This document shows, one piece after another, positions 40,877-50,800 of a stretch of DNA of 58,456 nt. A model generated the notes under the pieces. That model was not told where the DNA came from, made no database searches, and saw nothing but the letters and a program-made list of their open reading frames with translations. The stretch covers positions 1-58,456 of the forward strand of contig JACQDF010000176.1 in NCBI GenBank assembly GCA_016201205.1, written 5' to 3'. This DNA is from Acidobacteriota bacterium. Its GTDB lineage: Bacteria; Acidobacteriota; Terriglobia; Bryobacterales; Bryobacteraceae. Position 1 is the stretch's first letter. Every line of letters starts with the position of its first letter. Made by a program: the position numbers and the translations under genes.

Positions 40877-42337
40877 ATGCCAGAAGATGCGCCCAACGCG
40901 ACTGTCTCACAGTCCGCCAAAGGGCTGGATCAAATCGTCCACATGCCCTCGTCCCGGCGAGCGCTCCTGGGCGTGGGTGCGATGAGCGCCGCGTCCTACG
41001 AGCGCGTCTTGGGCTCCAATGACCGCGTGCAAATGGGCTTCATCGGCTGTGGAATTATCGCCCGGTGGCACCTGGCGGATTTCAAGGCTCTGGCGGACGT
41101 CGACATCGCCGCCACCTGCGACGCCTACCTGCCCAGGGCCGAGCAGTGCGTCGCTGATTTCAACCCGCGGGCCAAAGCCTGCCAGGATTTTCGCAGGGTG
41201 CTTGAGAACAAGGACATCCAGGCGGTGTGTATCTCGACCCCCTCCCACTGGCACGCGCTGATGACGATCATGGCCTGCGCCGCGGGCAAGGATGTATACG
41301 TCGAAAAGCCGATGACGGTGTGCGTGAAGGAAGGGCGTTGGATGATCGAGGCCGCCCGCCGTTACAAGCGCGTGGTGCAGGTGGGCACGCAGCAGCGCTC
41401 GGGAGCGCACTATCAGAAGGCGGCAACGGAGCTTCTGCGCGGCTACCTCGGGAAGATCGTCAGCATCCGCTCGGGTTCGGTGCGAAACTGCATGCCTGGC
41501 TTCGGAAAGCCGCCCGATTCGGCGCCGCCGCCCGGTCTGGACTGGGACCTGTTTGTCGGTCCTGCGCCCAAGCGTCCCTATAACGTGAACCGGGGACTGT
41601 ACAATTTCCGCTGGTTCTGGGATTACGACGGTGGACAGCAAACCAATATGGGCGCCCACGAAATGGACATTGTCCTGTGGGCGTTGCAGGTCAAAGGTCC
41701 AACGGCTGTGTGCTCGTTCGGCGGGCGCTATGCCCTTCAGGACAACTGCGAAGTCCCCGACACGCAGGACTCTCTGTTCGAATTTCCGGGGGGCTGTACC
41801 GCTGTGTTCAGCTATCGAGAGGCGAGCTCGGGCGGCGGGCGTATTCCGGTTCTGTGGTTCTACGGATCCAAAGGGGGCATGGAACTCTCTCGTGCTGGAT
41901 ATCGCGTGTACGGCGATGCCAGAATGCCAAAGAGTGGTCATATTCCGGCAGCCGACAAGCAGCCTGCGATACCGCCGGATGGCCCGCGGCAGCTTGCGAG
42001 AGGTGAGAAACGGGAGCCCTGGATCGAGCCGCTGGAGATGGGTCCCTCCTCCACACGCTACGGGGGGATGGATATTCACGCACGCAACTTTGTCGACTGC
42101 ATCAAGTCACGGCAGCGGCCGAACGCGGACGTCGAGGGTGGCCACTATGCGACGGCCGCCTGCCACCTCGCCAACATATCGTTGCGTCTCGGAGGCCGCA
42201 AGCTGCGCTGGGATGCCGAAAAGGAGGACTTCCCGGACGATCGGGAAGCCTCAGCCATGCTCGTCCGGCCTTACCGCCCGCCCTGGGACAAGGAATTGCG
42301 CAGTTTCAAATTGGGGGATCGCTCTTCGGCAGCATAG
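40877..42337 (+). CDS. Gfo/Idh/MocA-family oxidoreductase
   Basis: A 486-aa NAD(P)-dependent sugar or sugar-acid dehydrogenase-like protein. The N-terminus has a Tat-like SSRRALLGVGAMSAA segment, so periplasmic location is likely. The Rossmann start is VQMGFIGCGIIARWHLADFK; the family motif is DVYVEKPMTVCVKEG (Glu-Lys-Pro), and the substrate-side helix reads GGQQTNMGAHEMDIVLWAL. Members of this secreted subgroup are abundant in Acidobacteriota and Planctomycetota, and some act in glycoside cleavage by oxidation. It heads a likely operon with a second Gfo/Idh gene and a TonB receptor, under the best promoter of the window. Confidence 0.92.
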   Translation: MPEDAPNATVSQSAKGLDQIVHMPSSRRALLGVGAMSAASYERVLGSNDRVQMGFIGCGIIARWHLADFKALADVDIAATCDAYLPRAEQCVADFNPRAKACQDFRRVLENKDIQAVCISTPSHWHALMTIMACAAGKDVYVEKPMTVCVKEGRWMIEAARRYKRVVQVGTQQRSGAHYQKAATELLRGYLGKIVSIRSGSVRNCMPGFGKPPDSAPPPGLDWDLFVGPAPKRPYNVNRGLYNFRWFWDYDGGQQTNMGAHEMDIVLWALQVKGPTAVCSFGGRYALQDNCEVPDTQDSLFEFPGGCTAVFSYREASSGGGRIPVLWFYGSKGGMELSRAGYRVYGDARMPKSGHIPAADKQPAIPPDGPRQLARGEKREPWIEPLEMGPSSTRYGGMDIHARNFVDCIKSRQRPNADVEGGHYATAACHLANISLRLGGRKLRWDAEKEDFPDDREASAMLVRPYRPPWDKELRSFKLGDRSSAA

Positions 42338-42351
42338 GTTCTGAGGAACTC

Positions 42352-42378
42352 GCGCACAACGGACCGCGCCCGCGGCAG
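42352..42378. mobile_element. Half copy of the palindromic MITE-like element
   Basis: GCGCACAACGG followed by ACCGCGCCCGCGGCAG matches the left arm of the 83-bp element (one mismatch); the right arm is absent. Its left flank TGAGGAACTC resembles the flanks of copy 2. It ends 19 bp before the ATG of the next Gfo/Idh gene. Confidence 0.7.
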
Positions 42379-42397
42379 ATGGGATGTGGAGGAAGCC

Positions 42398-43450
42398 ATG
42401 AAGAGGAGAGAATTCGTTCTGGGCGGGGCGGCGACGCTGGCGGCGGCCCCGATTGGCAGGCGGATCCGGATCGCATTCCTGGGCGGCGGCCATGGGCACG
42501 GCAGCGCCAAGGTGGCTCTCGCAAGCAAATCGCCCGATTGGGAACTGGTGGGAATCTGCGAGCCGGATGCCACCGTGATGGCCAGGTATGAGCGGATGGG
42601 CGTGCCCGCGCTGACCCGCTCGCAGGTCCTGGAGGATCCTTCGATCGAAGTAGTCGGGATCGAAGGGTGGGTTTGGGACTTAGCCGCATCTGCAAAGGCA
42701 GCGCTTGAAGCCGGCAAGCACATTCACCTGGACAAGCCGCCGGCGGCAAGCATGGCGGATTTCCGCGCCATTCTCGATTTGGCCGCGCGCCGTAAGCGGT
42801 TGGTTCAAGTCGGGTACATGTGGCGGTACAACCCGGCAGTCAACCTTGCGCTGGAAGCTGGGCGGGCTGGCTGGCTGGGCGAGATTTTCCAGGTGCGCGG
42901 CTTGATCAACACCACCATCGATGCCAACGAGCGCAAGAAACTGGCGCGGTTCAAGGGTGGTCAGATGTTCGAGCTGGGCGGCCACGTGATTGACCCGATC
43001 GTGCGGCTGATGGGCCGCCCGGAGCGGGTCACGCCCTACCGCCGCCATGACTATCGTGGGATTGATGACGGCCTGGCGGACAACACCATGGCAGTGTTCG
43101 AGTGGCGCGGGGCGATCGGAACCGTCACCACCGCCTCGATGCACCACCAGAATCGACAGAGGGGCGGGAACAGCGGCGCACTTCCCTATCGGGCGCTCGA
43201 GTTTTATGGCACACAGGGGGCGGCCGTGGTGCGGCCCATCGAACCGCCTTCTCTCAGTATCGACCTGGCATCCGCCGCCGGGCCATACAAAGCCGGCCCA
43301 CAGACGCAATCCTTCTCGTACAGCCGTTATGTCGACGACTTCGTCGAATTGGCAGCCGCCGTCCGCGGTGAGCGCAAGCTGCGGGTCAGCCCCGAGGAAG
43401 ACCTGCTGGTGGAGGAAAGCTTGCTCCGCGCGAGCGGAATGGAAGGCTGA
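42398..43450 (+). CDS. Gfo/Idh/MocA-family oxidoreductase (second)
   Basis: A 350-aa protein starting MKRREFVLGGAATLAAAPIG, a Tat-type signal, with GGAGG five bases upstream of ATG 42398. The nucleotide-binding segment is RIRIAFLGGGHGHGSAKVAL, the family motif is GKHIHLDKPPAASMADFRAI (Asp-Lys-Pro instead of Glu-Lys-Pro), and a GGQMFELGGHVIDPIVRLMG helix carries the catalytic-type histidine. It lies 60 bp after the first Gfo/Idh gene and 47 bp before the TonB receptor on the same strand, so the three probably handle one substrate. A half palindromic repeat lies in its 5' region. Confidence 0.9.
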   Translation: MKRREFVLGGAATLAAAPIGRRIRIAFLGGGHGHGSAKVALASKSPDWELVGICEPDATVMARYERMGVPALTRSQVLEDPSIEVVGIEGWVWDLAASAKAALEAGKHIHLDKPPAASMADFRAILDLAARRKRLVQVGYMWRYNPAVNLALEAGRAGWLGEIFQVRGLINTTIDANERKKLARFKGGQMFELGGHVIDPIVRLMGRPERVTPYRRHDYRGIDDGLADNTMAVFEWRGAIGTVTTASMHHQNRQRGGNSGALPYRALEFYGTQGAAVVRPIEPPSLSIDLASAAGPYKAGPQTQSFSYSRYVDDFVELAAAVRGERKLRVSPEEDLLVEESLLRASGMEG

Positions 43451-43497
43451 GTTTCCGTGAACGCTTCAGGAGTTTGGTTTCCGCAAAGGGGGATCAT

Positions 43498-46400
43498 ATG
43501 ATGTTGAATCAGAGGCCGATATCGTGGGCCGTCTCCAATTTCTTCCCTTGGCTTGGCGTTGTTTGCCTGGGATCGTGGCTGATCCTGAGCGCGTCTCCGG
43601 CCTGGGCGCAATTAACCTCAGCAGGCACCGTATCGGGTCAGGTGACGGACCAACAGGGCGCAGCGGTTGGGGACGCGGCCGTCCTGCTCACGGACACCTC
43701 GACCGACAGCACGAGAAAAACAACGACCAACGACGTAGGGCGATATATCTTCCTCAACGTAGCCCCCGGTGCGTACGACCTTGTGGTGAGCAAGAGTGGT
43801 TTCAAGGAAGCCAGATTATCGGGTCAAAAGTCGCTGGTCGGTACGGTGCTGACGCTGAATGTGACATTGGAAGTCGGGGCGGTGACAACCCGGGTGGAGG
43901 TTTCCTCGACGCCGGCTGCCGAGCTGCAAACCACAACCGCATCCGTGGGGACGACGATCACGGGCGGGGCGCTGCTGGCGCTGCCGAACATCGGCCGCGA
44001 TGCCAATGCCTTTGTCAGGCTCCAGCCGGCGGTGGCGCCGGGCGGCGAGGTAGCTGGAAAGGCGAACGACCAGAACGTGTTCATGGTCGATGGCGGAAAT
44101 ATTTCGAGTGATCAGGATGGCAACTATCGGAACTACACAGTTTCGAGCGGCTCGATGCGGACAGGCTCAGGCGGCGATCCCTCGGGGGTGGTTCCGACTC
44201 CTGTCGAAAGCGTCGAAGAGTTCAAAGTCAACATCAACAATCAGACCGCCGATTTCAATGCCGCCGCCGGCGGCCAGGTGCAGATGGCCACAAGACGCGG
44301 GACCAGCAAGTTCCACGGTTCGGCGTATGAATACTACTTCGATACGAACTTCAGCGCGAACACGTGGGCGAACAACCGGAGGGGTACTCCGAGGGTGAAG
44401 ACTCATGAGAGCCGGTTTGGCGCGGCGCTGGGCGGACCACTGACGCCGAACTGGCGGGGAGCCAAGACCTTCTTCTTTTTCAATTACGAAGGCCGGCGTT
44501 TTCCGCAAGTGGTCACCTACGAGAGGGCAGCGCCGACAAAGCTGATGCGTGCTGGAGTGATTCAAGTTCCGGACGCCGGGGGAAGCTGGAGACCCTATAA
44601 CCTGAATCCGCGGCCGGTCACGGTGGATGGCGTCCCGTATCAGCCGGCCCTATGCGGAACCAGTTCCTGCGATCCGCGCAGCCTCGGTCTGAATCCGATC
44701 GTCTCCCAGATCTGGGAAAAGTACATGCCTCTGCCCAACAATCCGGATGGAGGGGACAGGTTCAATACGCAGGGTTACCGCTCGCAGCTTCAGTTGCCGG
44801 TAAAGTCCAACTTCGCGGTGGGCCGGATCGACCGGGACCTTCACCCGAATCATCGACTCATGCTGAGCTATCGCTATTACCATTTCTTCCAGTCCACCAC
44901 CAGTCAGGTGGACATCGGGGGATTCTTTCCGGGTAATACTCTGGGACAGCCGAAATCTCTGACGGACAGGCCGCAGACCCCCTCCTTTTACGTGGCCTGG
45001 CTCACCAGCGTGCTCACGCCGCGTCTGATCAATGATCTCCGGCTAAGCTATACACGCAATTCGTGGGAGTGGGGCTCGGCCGGGGCTCCCGCGCAGCTCG
45101 CCGGTCTGGGCGCCGCGGTCGACTTTGGGCTGCTCCCATACGAGACCGCCCGCGGCAACGCATTGTCACGGTATTGGAACGGCCAGGACAAGGTTGTTCG
45201 CGACGACTTAAGCCTGATTCACGGCAACCACCTGTTCCAGTTTGGCGGCGCCTATACCCGCTGGTTCCTTCAACACCAGCGCAACGACAACGGCCTCAAC
45301 ATGATCAGCACACCGACCTATGTGCTGGGCGCCGGAGAGGGCATTGCGACGCCAACCACTTACATTCCCGCGGCCGTTCCCTCCAGGGAGTACGGCAGGT
45401 GGTACTCGCTGTACTCGCAGGCACTGGGGTTCGTCCCCGAATCGCACGTTTTCTATCCGCGTAAGGGCGGCCTTCTGCAACCGTTTGGGACCTCGATCAA
45501 GTCGGCGAACGTGGTCGCCAATTACAACGCATATTTCAGCGATACCTGGAAAATGAGGCCGGCCTTTACGCTCACTTACGGGCTGGGGTACGAGGTCCAG
45601 ATGCCGCCTTATGAGCTAAACGGGAACCAACCAATGCCGGTGGACCGGGATGGGAACTCTTTCTCCTCGAGTGACTATCTGACCCTGCGGGAAAAGGCAG
45701 CTCTTGCGGGAACGGCGTACCAGCCGCTTCTCGGCTTCTCAACGATTCGTAACGTCGGAGGCGGCAGGAAATACCCGTTCGATCCTGTCTATTACGGATT
45801 CAGCCCTCGCCTTGCGACGGCCTGGAATCCGTCGTTCGATCGGGGGATTCTGGGAAAGTTGTTCGGTTCCGGCAAGACAGTGATCCGCGGAGGGTACGGC
45901 AGGATCTTCGGGAGGATCAACGGGATCAACGTTGTCCAGGTTCCGCTGCAAGGCACGGGAATCGGGCAGGCCGTGGCCTGTATCGGCGCTCACAGGAATG
46001 GACAATGTCTCGGATCAGCGGGGGTCGATCCCACCAGTGCATTCCGCATCGGGACCGATGGCCTGAGCGCGCCGCTTCCAGGTGTCGACCGGGTTTTGGA
46101 ACAGCCGTACTTTCCGGGAGTGGGCGGCAATGCGCCGTTGGGCGAGACATGGATCCTGGACAAGGAAATCGCGCCCCCTCGCACCGATCAGTTTACCTTC
46201 TCGTTTCAACGCCAGCTTTCCTCGAACGCAAGAATCGAGGTCGGCTACATCGGAATGATCAGCAGGAACGAGATGTGGCGGGCCGAGTTAAACGCGACGC
46301 CCTACATGACGACGCTGAATGGGCAGAGCTTCGCGACGGCGTTCGCCAGTCTTTACCAGGCAATGAGCTCGGGTCAGGCGGTTCAGCCGCAGCCATTTTT

Positions 46401-47388
46401 CGAGGCGGCCATGGGAGGCGCGCGTTCCGCTTATTGCAGTGGGTTTGCCCATTGCACTGCCGCGATAGCAAGTAAGCAGAGAAGTGACATCCTGAACACG
46501 AATGTCCGCCGATTGTGGTCAGCTCTCGATAGCGCACCGGGGTGGACCTTGGGGCGGACGTTGACGAGTTCGAATCCGACCCAGACGGCGAGAGTTCCGA
46601 GCAACGTCAGCGGCGCTTCGTCGAATTACAACGGAGTGTTCACCTCGCTGAGGATACAAGACTGGCATGGGCTGATGCTCACTTCGAATCTGACCTTCAG
46701 CCGTTCCCTGGGCAACGGCGGGACAACACAAAACGGAATCACGAGTATGGATACCTTCCATCGCGATACCGATTACCAGCCGTTAACGCAGGATATCGAA
46801 TGGGTCTACAACATGACGGCGCTCTATGATGTGCCGGTGTACCGCAGTCAGGCCGGGGTCATAGGGCGGCTGTTGGGCGGTTGGTCCGTCGCTCCGCTGT
46901 TCACGGCACAGAGCGGGAGTCCGTTGTGCGTGGGCACCGGCGCGGAATCGTTCGGTAGTTGGATGGGCGGATGTGCGGTGGGCCTGCGGAGCTACACGGG
47001 CGGCAACACCGCCCATCGGAACGTTGTTGCTTCAGGTTCGGCGGGCAGTTCCGGCAACGCGTCCAGCAGCGGTTCCGGGATGAACATGTTCAGCGATCCG
47101 CAAGCCGTTTACGACAGTTTCCGGCCGATGGTCTTGGGGCTCGACGGGCGTTTCGGCGGCCCTCTCCGGGGTTTTCCGGGATGGAACCTGGACTTGGCTG
47201 TAAGGAAGTCCATCGCTTTTCGGGAGAATATGGGAGCAACGCTGAGCTTCGAGTTTATGAACGTTCTGAACCACTTCCAACCGGCGAATCCGGGTCTGAA
47301 TGTCTTCAACGCGGCTGGTTGGGGTGTGGTCACCGGTCAAGCGATCGATCCGCGGAGAATTGAATTCGGATTGAGAATCTTCTTTTAG
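43498..47388 (+). CDS. TonB-dependent receptor, Oar-like, full length
   Basis: An outer-membrane transporter of about 1296 aa. The start is set by AAGGGGG six bases before ATG 43498. A signal peptide ends in ASPAWAQL; then a carboxypeptidase-regulatory-like domain (TVSGQVTDQQGAAVGDAAVL), a plug region (ATASVGTTITGGALLALPNI; VFMVDGGNISSDQDGNYRNY) and a long beta-barrel that ends in an aromatic residue (RRIEFGLRIFF), as outer-membrane proteins do. Its 5' leader and N-terminal two-thirds resemble the truncated receptor at 102-2444. Ligand unknown; neighbours suggest a sugar or glycan. Confidence 0.93.
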   Translation: MMLNQRPISWAVSNFFPWLGVVCLGSWLILSASPAWAQLTSAGTVSGQVTDQQGAAVGDAAVLLTDTSTDSTRKTTTNDVGRYIFLNVAPGAYDLVVSKSGFKEARLSGQKSLVGTVLTLNVTLEVGAVTTRVEVSSTPAAELQTTTASVGTTITGGALLALPNIGRDANAFVRLQPAVAPGGEVAGKANDQNVFMVDGGNISSDQDGNYRNYTVSSGSMRTGSGGDPSGVVPTPVESVEEFKVNINNQTADFNAAAGGQVQMATRRGTSKFHGSAYEYYFDTNFSANTWANNRRGTPRVKTHESRFGAALGGPLTPNWRGAKTFFFFNYEGRRFPQVVTYERAAPTKLMRAGVIQVPDAGGSWRPYNLNPRPVTVDGVPYQPALCGTSSCDPRSLGLNPIVSQIWEKYMPLPNNPDGGDRFNTQGYRSQLQLPVKSNFAVGRIDRDLHPNHRLMLSYRYYHFFQSTTSQVDIGGFFPGNTLGQPKSLTDRPQTPSFYVAWLTSVLTPRLINDLRLSYTRNSWEWGSAGAPAQLAGLGAAVDFGLLPYETARGNALSRYWNGQDKVVRDDLSLIHGNHLFQFGGAYTRWFLQHQRNDNGLNMISTPTYVLGAGEGIATPTTYIPAAVPSREYGRWYSLYSQALGFVPESHVFYPRKGGLLQPFGTSIKSANVVANYNAYFSDTWKMRPAFTLTYGLGYEVQMPPYELNGNQPMPVDRDGNSFSSSDYLTLREKAALAGTAYQPLLGFSTIRNVGGGRKYPFDPVYYGFSPRLATAWNPSFDRGILGKLFGSGKTVIRGGYGRIFGRINGINVVQVPLQGTGIGQAVACIGAHRNGQCLGSAGVDPTSAFRIGTDGLSAPLPGVDRVLEQPYFPGVGGNAPLGETWILDKEIAPPRTDQFTFSFQRQLSSNARIEVGYIGMISRNEMWRAELNATPYMTTLNGQSFATAFASLYQAMSSGQAVQPQPFFEAAMGGARSAYCSGFAHCTAAIASKQRSDILNTNVRRLWSALDSAPGWTLGRTLTSSNPTQTARVPSNVSGASSNYNGVFTSLRIQDWHGLMLTSNLTFSRSLGNGGTTQNGITSMDTFHRDTDYQPLTQDIEWVYNMTALYDVPVYRSQAGVIGRLLGGWSVAPLFTAQSGSPLCVGTGAESFGSWMGGCAVGLRSYTGGNTAHRNVVASGSAGSSGNASSSGSGMNMFSDPQAVYDSFRPMVLGLDGRFGGPLRGFPGWNLDLAVRKSIAFRENMGATLSFEFMNVLNHFQPANPGLNVFNAAGWGVVTGQAIDPRRIEFGLRIFF

Positions 47389-47407
47389 TTGCTGTCTGTT
47401 GTAGCGG

Positions 47408-47436
47408 CCCCAACGAGAATTCTGTACTTGTTGGGG
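47408..47436. terminator. Hairpin after the TonB receptor gene
   Basis: CCCCAAC (47408-47414) pairs with GTTGGGG (47430-47436) across a 15-base loop, 20 bp after the stop codon. No T-run follows, so a factor-independent terminator is only a possibility. Confidence 0.35.
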
Positions 47437-47542
47437 ATCAAGCAGCGACCTTGGATCAGGTGACGCGGCTGGCGGCGCGGGCGGCCTGGAGGCGGCTTGC
47501 GCTAAGCTCCCAAAGTGTCGGCCTACGCGTTACAGTGGAGAC

Positions 47543-47770
47543 ATGACGGATCTGATCTCGCGCATCACGACCAACCCGGAACAGTGTGGAGGACGGCCGT
47601 GCATCCGAGGCATGCGTGTCCGCGTGGCGGATGTGCTGGACTTGTTTGCCGCTGGCTTGACCGCCGAACAGATTCTGCAAGAACTTCCTTACCTCGAGCC
47701 AGAGGACTTGCAAGCTTGACTTCAGTATGCTGCTCGCGAGATTAACCACCCGGTCCTCGTGTCTCGATGA
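47543..47770 (+). pseudogene. DUF433 antitoxin gene with an in-frame nonsense codon
   Basis: ATG 47543 gives MTDLISRITTNPEQCGGRPC then IRGMRVRVADVLDLFAAGLT and AEQILQELPYLEPEDLQA, a DUF433 protein. A TGA at 47717-47719 interrupts the frame, but the family tail continues in the same frame (LQYAAREINHPVLVSR) to a TGA at 47768-47770. The expected Cys codon at this site (TGC) has become TGA. The downstream ATGA overlap with the DUF5615 start is preserved. Confidence 0.75.
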
Positions 47771-47814
47771 CGATCTGGATTGATGCGCAATTGTCGCCAG
47801 CATTAGCAGCCTGC
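47767..47814 (+). pseudogene. DUF5615 PIN-like toxin, truncated after about 15 codons
   Basis: MTIWIDAQLSPALAA is the characteristic start of DUF5615 proteins, partners of DUF433. After this the frame runs into unrelated sequence (Cys-Pro-Gly-Arg and on), without the later acidic residues of the PIN fold. The start overlaps the DUF433 stop as ATGA. The toxin is destroyed. Confidence 0.6.
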
Positions 47815-47898
47815 CCTGGGCGAAGCCCTTGCCTGGTTAGGCGGCGGGAAAGGGCCGGCGCATGCCGGGACCGGCTGTCCCAACGGCGTTAGGAAATG

Positions 47899-50800
47899 CT
47901 AATCGCCCACCGCGGGCGCCTGTACCGGCGCCGGCTTGCGTTTGAAGAACAGCCGCGCCTGCTCGACCAGCGAATAGCCCACCGGCACCACCACCAGCGT
48001 CAGCAGCAGGCACAACAACTGGCCGCCGATGATGGTGATGGCAATCGCCGAACGCTGGCTGGCCCCCGAGCCGATGCCGATCGCCGTGGGCGCCAGCCCC
48101 GCGATGATTGAGAACGTCGTCATCAGGATGGGGCGCAGCCGAACACGGTTGGCCTCCAGGATGGCCTCCCGCAACGGCCTGCCCTCGGCCAGCAGGCGGT
48201 TCATGTAGTCGATCTGCAAGATGCCGTTCTTCTTCACGATGCCCAGCAGCAGCAGAACACCGAGCGCGCTGAACAGATTCAGCGAACGGCCGGTGGCGAT
48301 CAGCGAAAGCAGGGCAAAGGGAATCGAAAGCGGGAGCGTGGTGAGGATGACGAAGGGGTGCAGGAGGCTCTCAAACTGCGCCGCCAGCACCATGTACATA
48401 AAAATGGAAGCCAAGCCGATCGCGAGCACCATGTTGCGCGTGGTCTCTTCCAGCACAGCGACCTGGCCGGAAAGCTTGACATCGTAGCCCGGAGGCAAGC
48501 CGACCCGGTCCACCGCGGCTCGAGTTCGCTCGGCCGCTTCCCCCAGCGAATATCCCTGGCCGACATTGGCGTAGATGCCGACCGAGTACTGGCGTGAATA
48601 GCGGTCCAGACGGCTCGGGCCGAGGCCGCGTTCGAGTTTGGCGATCGAGTCCAGCCGGATGAGCCCCTGCTTGGCGGATGGAATCAGCAAACGGCTGAGC
48701 ACCGCCGGGTTGTCGCGCTGGCCGGGCAGCAGCCGCATCGTCACCATGTATTGTTCGGACTCTTCTTTGAAGGTGGAGATCTGGTCCTCGCCGGACATGA
48801 GCAGGCGGACGGCGCTGGCGATGTCGGCCACGCGCACGCCGAGATCGGAAGCAAGCTGGCGGTCAATATCCACTTGCAGCTCAGGATTGTTCAAGCTGAG
48901 ATTGACGCGCAAATCGACCACCGACGGCTCTTTGATCAGTTCCCGATTCACCTGCCGGGCCAGCTCGACCAGCCGGCTCAGATCCGGTCCCAGCAGCATC
49001 GCCCGGATCGGAGAATAGGTTTCGCGGCCGCCGAGGATGTTCGGAAAACTGACTCTCGGCCGGGCTTGCGCAAAAGGCCGCATGGCTTCCCGGACCTTCT
49101 GGCCCATCTCGCCGATGTCTGCACGCTCGTTCTGCGGGTGCAGCAGCACCGTCATCATGCTCATCGTGACGCGATCGACAAAGTCGGAGCTGGTGGGGAC
49201 CACCGCTTTCACGCCAGGGATCTGCTCGAGGCGCCTGGCCATCTGGAGCGCCGTCCTCTCAGTCAGCTCGAGCGAAGACCCTTCTGGAAGCTCGGCCCAA
49301 ATCGACAGCTCGCTTTGATCTTCCTGCGGCATCCAGTCGCGGCCGATGTGCTTGTTCAGGTAGAAGGTGGAGCAAAAGGTAGCGATCGAGATCACCATCA
49401 CCGCCCAGCGATGGTTCAACGCCACCCCAAGCACGGCCAGGTAGGCGCGCTCAAACCACGTCGTGCGGTGCACGATCTTGAGCGGCTTGCTGCCTTTGGG
49501 AAACTTGGGCTTCAGCAAGCGGGCGCTCAGGGCGGGCGTCAGCGTGAACGCCACCAGCATCGACATCAGGATGGCGACGGTCATCGTCCAGCCGAACTGA
49601 TTCAGGAATTTCTTGGCGTAGCCTTGCATGAAGGCGACCGGCACGAAGACGATCACCAGCGAAAGCGTCGTAGCCATCACCGCCAGCGAGATTTCCTTGG
49701 TGGCGTGGACCGCCGCCTCAATGGGCGGCGTGTTCTTTTCGTCGATGTAGCGGTAGATGTTTTCAAGAACAATGATGGCGTCGTCAATGACAATGCCGAC
49801 TGCGAGCGTGAGCCCCAACAGCGTCATCGAGTTCAGCGTGAAGCCCATCAGCTTGAGCAAGGTGAACGTGGCGATCACCGAAGTGGGGATCGCGAGCGCG
49901 CTGATGAACACCGTGCGCCAGTCGCGAATAAAGAGGAACACGACCATGGACGCCAGCAAACTGCCAAGGATGAGGTGCTCCTGAAGAGCCCCGACCGAGT
50001 TCCGAATGTAGGTGGCTTGTTCTTTCACCACGTCGATGTTGACGCCGCTCGGCAGCGTCTTCTTGACCACGTTGAGCTTGGCAAGGATGTCGTCAACCAC
50101 CTTGACGGTGTTGGCGCCAATCTGGCGCCGCACTTGCACCATCACCGCGGACTGGTTCTTGTAGTAGCCGAAGCTGCGCCGTTCGGCCATGCCGTCTTCG
50201 GCGTTGCCGACGTCGCGGATGCGGATGGGCGCGCCTCCGACATTCTTAACAATGATGTTGTTGAATTCACTGACATGCTCGACGCGCCCCAGAGTGCGCA
50301 CGCCAAGCTCGCTGGGGCCGCGGACGATACGGCCGCCGGGCGTCTCCACGTTCTCGGTGCGGATCGCCCGCTCGATTTCCTGGGCGCTCAGGTTGTAGGC
50401 GTTGAGCTTGTCGATATCGAGAAAGATATTGATCTGGCGCTGCCGCCCGCCAAAGACATCCACTCCGCCGACGCCATCCACGGCCTCGATGGCTCGCCGG
50501 ATCTGCTTGTCGGCGATTTCGGTCAGTTCGCGTTGCGAGCGCTTGCCGCTGATCGCCATCGTAATCACCGGATCACTGTCCGGATCGGACTTGGTGATGG
50601 ACGGAGGCAGAACGTTGGGCGGCAGCTTGCGCATGGCCGCGCTCACCTTCTCCCGGACGTCCTCGGCCGCCTCGCCGATGTCTCGCTCGAGCACAAAGGT
50701 GACCGTCATCCGCGCCGACCCCTCGAAGATAAACGCGCGGATCTCGTCGATGCCGCTGATGGCCGAGATCGATTCCTCCAGCGGGACCACGACCTGCGAA

